From assembly GCA_038123275.1 (NCBI GenBank), contig JAYORG010000004.1, forward strand, positions 1 to 64,000: a DNA stretch of 64,000 nucleotides, read 5' to 3'. The first letter of the stretch is position 1. Each line of letters starts with the position of its first letter. Below the pieces are notes generated by a model that was not told the origin of the DNA, made no database searches, and saw nothing but the letters and a program-made list of their open reading frames with translations. Shown here piece by piece: positions 10,075-18,339 of this stretch. The position numbers and the translations under genes were made by a program. The stretch comes from CAJQHT01 sp038123275 (GTDB taxonomy: Bacteria > Pseudomonadota > Alphaproteobacteria > Rickettsiales > UBA1997).

Positions 10075-10319
10075 GTTCCTAAATAAAGTTATTCAATTTT
10101 TTCTTAGTTTTGAGGTAAAACCGTTAAAAAAACAGTTAATAACTGTTTTTAGGTTTTACGGGCATAAATCTATGATTTATCCCTGAGTATCTTAGAAATT
10201 AAGCCATTTTTTAGGCACATATTCCCATATTTGTTTAAAAAATGGCTTAATTTATGCCAAAAATAAGATAAAAGTGAATGACTTTTTACTATTACTTTAT
10301 TTAGGAACATGTCTATTAG
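10064..10319. repeat. 256-bp element bounded by 26-bp inverted repeats, with nested palindromes
   Basis: Arms at 10064-10089 and 10294-10319 match at 25 of 26 positions. The inside holds a structured repeat (10115-10187), then a palindrome (AAATTAAGCCATTTTTTA and its complement) and a segment (10246-10286) that recurs at 37357-37396 on the other strand. The arms take in the first codons of rlmE and the last codon and stop of the nucleotidyltransferase. It contains no gene. Confidence 0.8.
10115..10187 (+). repeat. Structured dispersed repeat, copy 1
   Basis: An outer stem (GTAAAACC/GGTTTTAC) encloses an inner stem (AACAGTTAATAACTGTT), followed by a small hairpin (ATAAATCTATGATTTAT) and CCCTGAG. 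Copies 2 (42584-42656, reverse) and 3 (59802-59874) differ by paired changes. Confidence 0.8.
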
Positions 10320-11038
10320 CCATCAACTAAATTTTCGTATTTTTTTAAATCATCAGCAGTTCCAATGTGAAGGAATTTGCCTGGTAACTTAATACCTTTA
10401 AGTCTAATTGATTTTTCTTTTACATCTTTAAAAAAATAATTTAAAGAAAATGGCCCTTTAGGCAATGTTATTCCTTGTAAAATACGCGGATGAAATATTT
10501 GTATTCCAGTATAAACAAAATCATTAATCTGATCTTGACTAAGCTGACCATCTTGATTTAAATTAAAGTCCCCATTGCCATCATAACCCAAAAATAAATC
10601 TCTATCTTTTAGGCCAACTAGAATATCGGTGTTATTTTCATCAAAACTATTAATCATTTTTTCTAAAACAGCTATATCTTGCCAGATAATATCACCATTA
10701 ATAATTAATATTGGCTGGTTTTTATCAAATAAAGGTAGGGCTTTTAATAATCCACCACCTGTTTCTAACTTCTCTTTTTCTTCAGAAAATATTATGTTAT
10801 TTGATTTTATATTACCTATATTACTTTTAATATTAACTAAATGCCTTTTAATATTATCAGATAAATAAAACCCATTAATAACAACCTTATTAATTGCTTC
10901 TAATTTACCTAATTTATCTAAAATACGATCAAGCATTGATTTACCATTAACTTCTATTAATGGCTTTGGTGTGTTATTGGTTAAAGGCCTCATTCTTAGA
11001 CCCTGACCTGCTGCTAAAATAAAAACTTGATTTATCAT
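10316..11038 (-). CDS. Nucleotidyltransferase, MurNAc-1-phosphate uridylyltransferase-like
   Basis: A GT-A fold sugar-1-phosphate nucleotidyltransferase of 240 residues. The nucleotide-binding signature is LAAGQGLRMRPLT near the N-terminus, followed by KPLIEVNGKSM. The metal-binding Asp is in IINGDIIW and a second motif is FVYTGIQIFHP. In many Alphaproteobacteria the same type of protein (MurU) recycles cell-wall MurNAc together with the kinase AmgK, but no amgK is adjacent here, so mannose-1-phosphate guanylyltransferase remains possible. The stop codon lies inside a 26-bp inverted repeat. It starts 12 bases after nadC ends, so cotranscription is likely. Confidence 0.8.
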   Translation of the reverse strand: MINQVFILAAGQGLRMRPLTNNTPKPLIEVNGKSMLDRILDKLGKLEAINKVVINGFYLSDNIKRHLVNIKSNIGNIKSNNIIFSEEKEKLETGGGLLKALPLFDKNQPILIINGDIIWQDIAVLEKMINSFDENNTDILVGLKDRDLFLGYDGNGDFNLNQDGQLSQDQINDFVYTGIQIFHPRILQGITLPKGPFSLNYFFKDVKEKSIRLKGIKLPGKFLHIGTADDLKKYENLVDG

Positions 11039-11050
11039 AAGTACTCTTTA

Positions 11051-11881
11051 CTAAATTATATCCAAGCCAATATCAACTGCTTTGACAGAATGAGTTATGG
11101 AGCCAACAGAAATATAATCTACTCCTGTTTTTGATATTTCTTTGATTCTATCTAAAGTTACATTACCTGAAACTTCTACTTTAGATTTACCATCTATTAA
11201 CCTTACAGCCTTTTTAATTTGTGTCAAATTCATATTATCCAGCATGATTATGTCAACACCTACATCTAGTGATTCTTTCACCTGCTCTAAATTATCGCAC
11301 TCAACTTCTATTGACATTGATGTTTCTAATTTATTTTTAACATTTAGAACAGCATTTTTAATACTTCCAGCTGCCGCAATATGATTATCTTTAATTAAAA
11401 TACCATCATAAAGTGCCATACGATGATTTTTACCTCCCCCTATTTTTACTCCATATTTTTGCAATTCTCTAAGAGCTGGAATGGTTTTTCTGGTATCTAA
11501 AATTTTAGCCTTTCCTTCTAGCTCTAAAACAAATTTATTGGTTTTAGTAGCTATGCCACTTAAATGCTGCATTAAATTTAAAGCAATTCTTTCAGCAGCA
11601 AAAATATCTCTGGCATTGCCTTCTCCTGAGATAATTACACTATTTTCCTTTAAAGAATCTCCATCAGCAAAATGTTTTTTTAAAGAAATATTTTTGGAGA
11701 CTTTTAAAAAAACTTTTAAAACAAGATCAACTCCACATAATATAATCTCTTCACGATTAGAAATTTTAAAATTGATTATTTTCTTTTCTGGTATTGTTAA
11801 ATTTGAGGTAATATCACCAATACTTCCAAGATCTTCTTGTAATGATAAATCTATTATTTGATCTAATTTGTTTTTTTGCAT
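11051..11881 (-). CDS. nadC: Nicotinate-nucleotide pyrophosphorylase (quinolinate phosphoribosyltransferase)
   Basis: Converts quinolinate and PRPP to nicotinate mononucleotide, CO2 and pyrophosphate in de novo NAD synthesis. It has 276 residues, normal length. The active-site region LDTRKTIPALRELQKYGVKI and the following GGKNHRMALYDGILIKDNHI are intact, as are EVECDNLEQ and IMLDNM. The C-terminal GNVTLDRIKEISKTGVDYIS and VGSITHS match the phosphate-binding end. The start overlaps the preceding TPR-like gene by 19 bases, which indicates translational coupling. No nadA or nadB is in the window. Confidence 0.96.
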   Translation of the reverse strand: MQKNKLDQIIDLSLQEDLGSIGDITSNLTIPEKKIINFKISNREEIILCGVDLVLKVFLKVSKNISLKKHFADGDSLKENSVIISGEGNARDIFAAERIALNLMQHLSGIATKTNKFVLELEGKAKILDTRKTIPALRELQKYGVKIGGGKNHRMALYDGILIKDNHIAAAGSIKNAVLNVKNKLETSMSIEVECDNLEQVKESLDVGVDIIMLDNMNLTQIKKAVRLIDGKSKVEVSGNVTLDRIKEISKTGVDYISVGSITHSVKAVDIGLDII

Positions 11882-12618
11882 TCTCTTGGGTCAAATTTTG
11901 TCTTTTTAAAACTATCTAGCCTTTCTCTAATAAAATGACGCATAAATTCCATTTCTCTAGCTGTTATTGGTCTTTTTCCTGATTCATTATCTTTTAACAT
12001 TTGATTAATTATAAAAAATGCTTCACAATCTCGCCCCATTTGAGCTGATAAGAATGCCGGCAATTGTCTTGTCCATAAAGGCGCTTCCTTTGCATTATTT
12101 TCACTTAATTTATAAGCTAATTCTAAAGATAATTCATCATCATTTAAAGCAAGCCTAGCAATGTGCACTGCCTGATAAAGCCACCACCAATGTTTATCAA
12201 TATCAATTTTAGCATGATCATCAAGATACTTGATAATATGAATAGTGTCCTCTTTATTTTGGGTTTGAGCATAATAATAACTAGCCAAAGATGGTATTAC
12301 TCTTGAATCGCTATTTAAAGAATCCATCAAAGTAAACCAACGATAAAGCTTTTCAAAATTATAATTTTTTAAAGGAGTAAAACGACCAAAAGTATCGCCG
12401 GCATTTTGTATTTTTAATGCTAGAACTCTAAAATAAAACTCTTTATCACCAAGGGATAGTGCTCTTACCAAATGTTTGCTTGGAACATTTGGAACTACAT
12501 GAATATTGGGCTTTATATGTTGTGTTTTTAACTGAAAAATAATTTGTAATATTAAGAAGAGGCAGAAAAAAGATATGAAGATTTTCTTAATATTAGAATA
12601 AAAAAATATATTAGACAC
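11863..12618 (-). CDS. Membrane-anchored TPR-like protein, function unknown
   Basis: I do not recognise a named family. The 251 residues begin with a single hydrophobic segment (about residues 10-28), which anchors the protein or acts as an uncleaved signal. The rest is helical with a Trp/Tyr-rich pattern (RWFTLMDSLNSDSRVIPSLA, HWWWLYQAVHIARLALNDDE) that looks like tetratricopeptide-type repeats. It sits between an ABC-2-like permease (11 bases upstream) and nadC (19-base overlap), so it may act with the permease in the envelope. That role is inference from position only. Confidence 0.75.
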   Translation of the reverse strand: MSNIFFYSNIKKIFISFFCLFLILQIIFQLKTQHIKPNIHVVPNVPSKHLVRALSLGDKEFYFRVLALKIQNAGDTFGRFTPLKNYNFEKLYRWFTLMDSLNSDSRVIPSLASYYYAQTQNKEDTIHIIKYLDDHAKIDIDKHWWWLYQAVHIARLALNDDELSLELAYKLSENNAKEAPLWTRQLPAFLSAQMGRDCEAFFIINQMLKDNESGKRPITAREMEFMRHFIRERLDSFKKTKFDPRECKKTN

Positions 12619-12629
12619 TAGCTAACCAA

Positions 12630-13394
12630 TTAAAATTGTTTCTTGTTAAAATCAAAAAACGACATAAATGTCAGTAAAGGAACATATATTAGCCCTTGGA
12701 TAGAAGTTATTATAACCGACTTATAATCTGTTATGCCATAAATTAACCACTCACTTTGAGCAAATTGATCAAGCCTAGGAAAAATAAATGATATAAATTT
12801 TAAAAATGATTTTAAAGACCTTTGAACAGAATTAAAATCTACATAAGAATCTGGTATATCAATTGTCAGAACAAAGAAGGCCATCATTCTGGCTAAAATA
12901 TAAAAACCTAAAGTTGCAAATATACTAGAAATAGCATTCTTTAAAATTAAAGAACTTAACACAGCAACAGAAATTAGAATAAAAATTTCGAATAAAACAC
13001 TCAAAAGCCAAAAAACTAAACCAATAAAATTAGCCTTGGCAATTAAAAGAATTATGGCAATTGGAATAAAAACAAAAAGTGCTACCAAAACAAAGCCCAA
13101 CATATAAGCAAAAATTAAACTATGCCTAGAAATTGACTTAGATAATATAAATTCAACCTCTTTATTATCAAAAGACTTCCTAACATAAAAGCAGGAAAAT
13201 AATATCATACCAACGGCAAATATCATTCTAAAAGATCCAGCAATATAAACTATTGATGTTTGGTCAGCTTCAACAATGAAGGTGGATCCTAAAATGGCTG
13301 AAATACCAAAAGCGGCTGTTAAAATGATTAATAAGCCAATATATAGACGGTCTCTAATGGCTGTTAATAAGATATACTTAAATACTGATTTCAT
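12630..13394 (-). CDS. ABC-2-like membrane permease
   Basis: A 254-residue integral membrane protein with about six hydrophobic segments. It begins like an ABC-2 permease (KYILLTAIRDRLYIGLLIIL), followed by a long loop region containing SFDNKEVEFILSKSISRHS. This pattern is typical of permease subunits whose ATPase is a separate protein. No ATPase lies beside it; the only ABC-2-type ATPase in the window is at 57.9-58.8 kb. It is sandwiched between the secretin gene (stop and start adjacent) and the TPR-like gene, so all are probably on one transcript. Confidence 0.72.
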   Translation of the reverse strand: MKSVFKYILLTAIRDRLYIGLLIILTAAFGISAILGSTFIVEADQTSIVYIAGSFRMIFAVGMILFSCFYVRKSFDNKEVEFILSKSISRHSLIFAYMLGFVLVALFVFIPIAIILLIAKANFIGLVFWLLSVLFEIFILISVAVLSSLILKNAISSIFATLGFYILARMMAFFVLTIDIPDSYVDFNSVQRSLKSFLKFISFIFPRLDQFAQSEWLIYGITDYKSVIITSIQGLIYVPLLTFMSFFDFNKKQF

Positions 13395-14909
13395 TTATAA
13401 ATAAGGCCTTTTACTAGTTGTAAATTTATTGTTAATTTCTCTATCATATGGAGTAACTCCATCTATACTATCAACTATAGTAGCCTTAATAAAAATGACA
13501 GTTTCAACAATATCTGTTTTCTTAGAAGTATATTTAAATAAATGCCCAAGAATTGGTATTTTACTTAAAAATGGTATACCCTCCTCACTACTTGCGGCAT
13601 CTTCCTTCATTAAACCACCTATTACCAAAGTGTCACCACTTTTAATTTTCATTGTAGTTTCAATTTCTCTTGTTTGAACTATCGGAACCTCATTTCCTAG
13701 AGAGTTACCATCTGCATCCACAGAAGGATCTGATGCTGTTTCCGTTGAAACTGATAGCTTAGGATTAACATCAAGAGTAATATTACCACCTCTCACATCT
13801 ATTGATGGGGTAATGGTTAATTCTACACCAATAGGCTCTTCATTCATTGTGGCATTAACGGTATTAGTTGTAGTACTAACAGTTGAATTAGTAGTATTAC
13901 TTTCGGTCTCCAGGGTAAAATATACTAACTTATTAAGAAAATCTAATTTTGCCTGCCTATTATTAAGAGCGCTAACCCTAGGACTTGATACCGCCCTTAC
14001 AGTGCCAAACTTCTCTAAAGCTGCAATATCTATTGTAACGGCACCACCTAAAACCCCTGTACCAGCAGCAGAAATATTAAAAGGAGATGTATCTGTTGCA
14101 GGAACCGGCTTACTGCTAACAGTTGTACCACCATCTAGAAAACCCCAATCTATTCCAGCACTATACTCCTCCGTTAAAGTAACCTCAACAACCTTAGCCT
14201 CTATTAAAACTTGAGCTGAAGCACTTTCTTTAACAGTTGCTAAATAACTTATGGCCGCCTCTTGTCCAGCATTATTAGAAAATATTGTTATAATACCAGC
14301 GGATTTATTTGGAGAAATACTAGACGCTTCAGAAGAAACACTAGATAAAATAGTTGATAAATTATCCGTAACTTCACCCCATAAAGCACCATCAATTAGG
14401 TAGTCTACCAAATGATGTTTAGCAAAAGCAGAGTCATTTTTAAACACCAAAACACCATTGACAAAAGAATATCTGATATTTCCTAAACTAGCAATTCTAT
14501 CAATTATCTCTATTAAAGGACGATTCTTGGCATTAATTATTACTCCACCAGATATTTTAGAGTCAATATCTACATCCAAACCAGTAACTCGACCAAGCTC
14601 AATTAAAACATCTTTTAGGTCAATATCGTCTGTTACTGAAAATGAAATTATTTGATTACCTTGAGTGAATTCTGGTGGCTTAGGAAAAGAAAGCATATTG
14701 GATATCTGAGGTATAGGAACCTGCGATATTTTAGATCTATTATTACCTTTACCTCTGTCAGACTCTATGAATGAATCAACTATGTCAGACCTTGTAAGCT
14801 TAGCATGATTATCTAAATAACCCGAACGACAACCGAGAAGAGCCTGCAGAGCAAAAAATATTAAAAAATATTTTATTAATCTATGTAACATATGAGTAAA
14901 ATTCTTCAA
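13395..14909 (-). CDS. Secretin of a type IV pilus or type II secretion system (PilQ/MshL/GspD family)
   Basis: Outer-membrane pore subunit of 504 residues. The N-terminus has a lipoprotein-type signal ending at LLGC (Cys27). An STN/N0-like domain follows (SVTDDIDLKDVLIELGRVTG). The secretin core shows VEVTLTEEYSAGIDWGFL, RAVSSPRVSALNNRQAKLDF and the diagnostic MKIKSGDTLVIGGLM followed by IPFLSKIPILGHLF. The organisation with a short N-terminal part resembles MshL/PilQ more than long GspD, but I cannot decide. A prepilin peptidase lies just upstream on the same strand, and a pilin-like gene is at 30.5 kb. Confidence 0.9.
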   Translation of the reverse strand: MKNFTHMLHRLIKYFLIFFALQALLGCRSGYLDNHAKLTRSDIVDSFIESDRGKGNNRSKISQVPIPQISNMLSFPKPPEFTQGNQIISFSVTDDIDLKDVLIELGRVTGLDVDIDSKISGGVIINAKNRPLIEIIDRIASLGNIRYSFVNGVLVFKNDSAFAKHHLVDYLIDGALWGEVTDNLSTILSSVSSEASSISPNKSAGIITIFSNNAGQEAAISYLATVKESASAQVLIEAKVVEVTLTEEYSAGIDWGFLDGGTTVSSKPVPATDTSPFNISAAGTGVLGGAVTIDIAALEKFGTVRAVSSPRVSALNNRQAKLDFLNKLVYFTLETESNTTNSTVSTTTNTVNATMNEEPIGVELTITPSIDVRGGNITLDVNPKLSVSTETASDPSVDADGNSLGNEVPIVQTREIETTMKIKSGDTLVIGGLMKEDAASSEEGIPFLSKIPILGHLFKYTSKKTDIVETVIFIKATIVDSIDGVTPYDREINNKFTTSKRPYL

Positions 14910-14974
14910 AAAATTAAGAACAAATCATGCTTTAGGCACAGGTAAAAATAAATCTATATTATTAATCTTTTAAA

Positions 14975-15790
14975 TCAATAGATTATTTGCCACTTATCAA
15001 AATTTACCAACAAAGATACTATCAAAGATGCAACCAGAGCTGGAGCAAAGGGAAAAGTGTCGTCTTCTTTAATTTTTTGCCAAACAATGCCAAAAATTAT
15101 ACCAAAAATACCACTTAAAAACATAAACAATGAAAACCTTTCAAAACCAACCATAAAACCAGCAATAGCAAAAAATTTGATATCATCAACGCCAATGCCA
15201 TCACAATTAGTAAAATACTTAAAAATATGATGTAAAACTATTCCAAAAATTAAATAACCAAATGCTGAATAAAAATAATAAAATAACTGATGAGTGTCTG
15301 AATTATTAAAAGTAACCAAAAAATGGTAAAAAATGGCTAAAATAAATAAAATAATTTGATTAAAATCTGATATAAAATAATTCTCCACATCAGTAATTAT
15401 CATTATAAAAAGAGTGATAAATATTAATAATGTTATTACCAATTTAGCATCCATCTTACTGCCCAAAGCAAGATAAATGGCAATAAATGATAAGGTTGAT
15501 ATTACTTCAATAATAGGATATCGAATAGAAATTTTATTTTTACAAAATGAACATTTTCCCTTTTGAAAAACCCAAGAAAATATTGGCACCAAATTTAAAA
15601 TACTTAATTTATGATTGCATTTAGGGCAAAATGAAGGAGAGAGAAGAAGATCTTTAACTTTTTTATTTTCTACAGATAAACGATAGCTTGCCATATTAAT
15701 AAAACTTCCAGCTATCATTCCAAATAAAACCATTGAAGCTAGACCAATATTGTGATAAATTACTTCCATATTATTTATTGCTAATTTCAA
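14975..15790 (-). CDS. pilD: Prepilin peptidase / N-methyltransferase (PilD family, A24)
   Basis: Inner-membrane aspartic protease that cleaves and N-methylates type IV prepilins and pseudopilins. It has 271 residues and multiple membrane segments. The N-terminal cytoplasmic domain has two CxxC pairs (CPKC and CSFC) for zinc. The two catalytic aspartates are visible: one in IITDVENYFISD and one in DGIGVDDIKFFA, a variant of the usual GxGD motif. It lies 65 bases upstream of the secretin gene on the same strand. A second protein with the same N-terminal architecture but no second Asp motif is at 27.4 kb. Confidence 0.92.
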   Translation of the reverse strand: MKLAINNMEVIYHNIGLASMVLFGMIAGSFINMASYRLSVENKKVKDLLLSPSFCPKCNHKLSILNLVPIFSWVFQKGKCSFCKNKISIRYPIIEVISTLSFIAIYLALGSKMDAKLVITLLIFITLFIMIITDVENYFISDFNQIILFILAIFYHFLVTFNNSDTHQLFYYFYSAFGYLIFGIVLHHIFKYFTNCDGIGVDDIKFFAIAGFMVGFERFSLFMFLSGIFGIIFGIVWQKIKEDDTFPFAPALVASLIVSLLVNFDKWQIIY

Positions 15791-15909
15791 TTTAATTAAT
15801 AAAGTTTAGACTTCTATTAACTTAAAGGCAATTTGTTGCCCTTTAACAAACTTAAGCCCTAGAATATGAACAGTGGCACAATATTTTATTTATTCAAGTT
15901 ATTATTTGT

Positions 15910-16842
15910 ATGATTTTAAAGAATAAAATTTGTATTCTATTATTACTAATTATTACTACTTCTTGTACCCAAAAAAAAGCTGCGCCAATTTTACTAAAAG
16001 GCCACATGAAATATCACAAAGGCAATCAAAATAATAACGTCTCTGCTAAAAAACATGCTAGCAATTCCAAACAAGACATTACAATTATAAAAGCTGGCGA
16101 CAACCTTTATAATATTGCGCAAGAACACGATTCTTCTGTAAGAGACTTAATTGACGCCAACAATTTAGAACCACCTTACATACTACAAATTGGGAAAAAA
16201 TTAATTTTACCAAGCACCAAATATCACCGAGTTCAAGAAGGAGATAATCTTTACAAAATATCCAGATTATATGGTATGAATATTAATAAATTAATTGAAA
16301 TTAATAACTTACAAAAACCTTACAACATTATTACTGGATCAAAATTAAAAATCTCCAATCCTTCATTTAGCACCGCCTCATCTAAAAAGGTTGAAGAAAG
16401 AAAATTAGCTCCTTCAAAATCAAACACAAAATTTAAAAAATCAACAAAAGCTAAACTACCTTACAAAAACAATAAATTTATTTGGCCCGTTAAAGGCAAG
16501 GTTATTTCTAGTTTTGGTCAAAAACCAGGAGGTCTTTACAATGATGGTATTAACATAAAAGCAGACGAGTCAACTGCCGTTAAAGCCGTTGAAGATGGTT
16601 TAGTGGCTTACGTTGGCAATGAACTAAGAGGATATGGGAATTTAATTATCATTAAACATTCAGGTGGATGGATCTCTGCCTACGCCCACTTAAAGAAAAC
16701 AAATGTCAAAATTGGAACTAAAGTTAGCCAAGGCGATGAAATAGCCTTAGTTGGATCAACTGGCAATGTTGACTTCTCCCAGCTTTATTTTGGAATTAGA
16801 AAAGGTAGAGAAGCTGTAAATCCAAAAACTTACTTAAATTAA
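15910..16842 (+). CDS. nlpD: NlpD-like lipoprotein with two LysM and a degenerate LytM (M23) domain
   Basis: A 310-residue lipoprotein (signal ends at ITTSC). Two LysM peptidoglycan-binding domains lie at about 58-101 (AGDNLYNIAQEHDSS) and 103-149 (EGDNLYKISRLYGMN). The C-terminal M23 fold begins at FIWPVKGKVISSFG. The zinc-binding residues of active M23 peptidases are replaced: the HxGID motif reads NDGIN and the final LHFEIR reads LYFGIR, although YAHL is kept. This fits NlpD/EnvC-type proteins, which do not cut but activate division amidases; that function is inferred from the family. ftsY begins on the next base after the stop. Confidence 0.87.
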   Translation: MILKNKICILLLLIITTSCTQKKAAPILLKGHMKYHKGNQNNNVSAKKHASNSKQDITIIKAGDNLYNIAQEHDSSVRDLIDANNLEPPYILQIGKKLILPSTKYHRVQEGDNLYKISRLYGMNINKLIEINNLQKPYNIITGSKLKISNPSFSTASSKKVEERKLAPSKSNTKFKKSTKAKLPYKNNKFIWPVKGKVISSFGQKPGGLYNDGINIKADESTAVKAVEDGLVAYVGNELRGYGNLIIIKHSGGWISAYAHLKKTNVKIGTKVSQGDEIALVGSTGNVDFSQLYFGIRKGREAVNPKTYLN

Positions 16843-18100
16843 ATGTCCTTATTTAAAATCTTCTCAAAGTCAAAAGTAGAGACAAAACTCTCTGAAAGCT
16901 CAGAGTCACTTGCTTCTAAAATTAGCCATCTTTTTCATAAAGACAAACCCAAAGATGAAGAAAAAACCGACAAAAAATTAGCCAAGAAGAAACNNNNNNN
17001 NNNNNNNNNNNNNNNNNNNNNNNNNNNNNNNNNNNNNNNNNNNNNNNNNNNNNNNNNNNNNNNNNNNNNNNNNNNNNNNNNNNNNNNNNNNNNCTAAAGT
17101 AGAAGAGAAACCTAAAGTAGAAGAGAAACCTAAAGTAGAAGAGAAACCTAAAGTAGAAGAGAAACCCCAACCAAAAGATAAAAAATTAGAAAAGCCTAAA
17201 ATCAAGAAAAATTTATTTAAAAGCTCAACTTCAATAACTTCTAAAATTGGTCAAATTTTTACTAAAAAGAAATTAGACGATAAAATATTAGAAGAATTAG
17301 AAGATTTACTTTTAATGAGTGATATTGGCACAAATGCAACATTTGAAATAATTAACGATTTAAGAAAAGAGAAATTTTCTAAACAAGTTGACGAAAATGA
17401 GATAAAATTATTCTTAGCAAAATACATTGAAAACATCTTAACTCCTTGTCAAAAAACTCTTGATTTTGAATCGCAGTCTAAACCAAAAATTATGATTTTT
17501 AATGGAGTTAATGGATCAGGAAAAACCACAACCATAGGCAAAATTGCCAAAACATTATCAAACAACAATAAAAAAGTTGTTATTGGTGCTTGCGATACCT
17601 TTAGAGCTGCGGCAGCTGATCAATTAAAGGTATGGGCTAATCGTGCTAATTGCCAAATAATTACTGCTGACAAAGATGGTCAAGATCCAGCCTCTGTTGC
17701 TTACAAAGCTCTTGATGAGGCTAAAAAAATTGGCGCGGATATTTTACTAATCGACACTGCTGGAAGACTACAAAATAAACAAAATTTAATGGATGAGCTT
17801 AGAAAAATTAATAACGTTTTAAGAAAGATTGAAGACGATGAAGAAGCTTATGAAAACATCTTAGTTCTTGACTCAACAATAGGTCAAAATTCTAAAAACC
17901 AATTAAAAGTTTTTGATGAAATAATAAATATTTCTGGATTAATAATGACAAAACTAGACGGATCAGCCAAAGGAGGAGTTTTAGTTGCCTTAACTAAAGA
18001 ATTCAACAAACCAATTTACGCCATTGGCGTTGGCGAAAGGATAGAAGACCTACAAGAATTTTCCGCTCAAGATTTTTCCAAAGCATTACTTGGAATTTAA
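16843..18100 (+). CDS. ftsY: Signal recognition particle receptor FtsY (interrupted by assembly gap)
   Basis: GTPase receptor that docks SRP-ribosome complexes at the inner membrane. The N-terminal part (MSLFKIFSKSK...) is charged, followed by 100 N (16994-17093) and then four copies of an 18-base unit encoding KVEEKP. The NG domain begins near ILEELEDLLLMSDIG; G1 is GVNGSGKTTTIGKIA, then DTFRAAAADQL, G3 DTAGRLQNK and G4 TKLDGSAKGG. The frame before the gap and the frame after it agree only if the true gap is a multiple of three, so the 100 N are a placeholder in a collapsed tandem repeat. The start overlaps nothing but abuts the nlpD stop. Confidence 0.93.
16994..17093. other. Assembly gap (100 N) in the ftsY repeat tract
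   Basis: Exactly 100 N, a common placeholder. The flanks are the end of KKLAKKK and the start of the KVEEKP repeat tract, so the missing DNA is probably more copies of the 18-base unit. Confidence 0.95.
17096..17167 (+). repeat. 18-bp tandem repeat encoding KVEEKP
   Basis: Four consecutive units of AAAGTAGAAGAGAAACCT, nearly identical (the last ends in CCC), immediately after the assembly gap in ftsY. Confidence 0.95.
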
Positions 18101-18132
18101 TTATTGCCCCGTGATAGATTGGAAATTAGTTC

Positions 18133-18170
18133 AAAAAACAATTGTGCTCAGTGAGCACAATTGTTTTTTT
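18133..18170 (+). terminator. Rho-independent terminator of ftsY
   Basis: Stem of 18 bp around AATTGTGCTCAGTGAGCACA with a minimal loop, followed by a T run. The same core occurs at 59884-59920 and as a half site at 59778-59801. Confidence 0.85.
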
Positions 18171-18332
18171 AAACGCCAACTTCGTTTAAGGAATATCGTT
18201 AATTTTTTCATATTTTAAGCGCTTTTTTATTAAAATTATGGCTAATATCTGGATATATTTGCCTTAATTTTCATGAAAAATAAGCTAAAATAGGGGAGAA
18301 TTAACGATATTCCTTAAACGAAGTTGGCGTTT
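18171..18332. repeat. 162-bp MITE-like element with perfect 34-bp terminal inverted repeats
   Basis: Arms 18171-18204 and 18299-18332 are exact reverse complements; each begins AAACGCCAACTTCGTTTAAG when read inward. The 94-base interior has no gene but contains a segment (CTTAATTTTCATGAAAAATA) similar to the core shared by the elements at 10.2 and 37.3 kb. It lies between the ftsY terminator and tpiA. Confidence 0.85.
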
Positions 18333-18339
18333 TACGACT

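Noticed and set aside
17096..17167. CRISPR-like array
   Set aside because: The 18-bp units have no spacers and keep a reading frame in FtsY; there are no cas genes.
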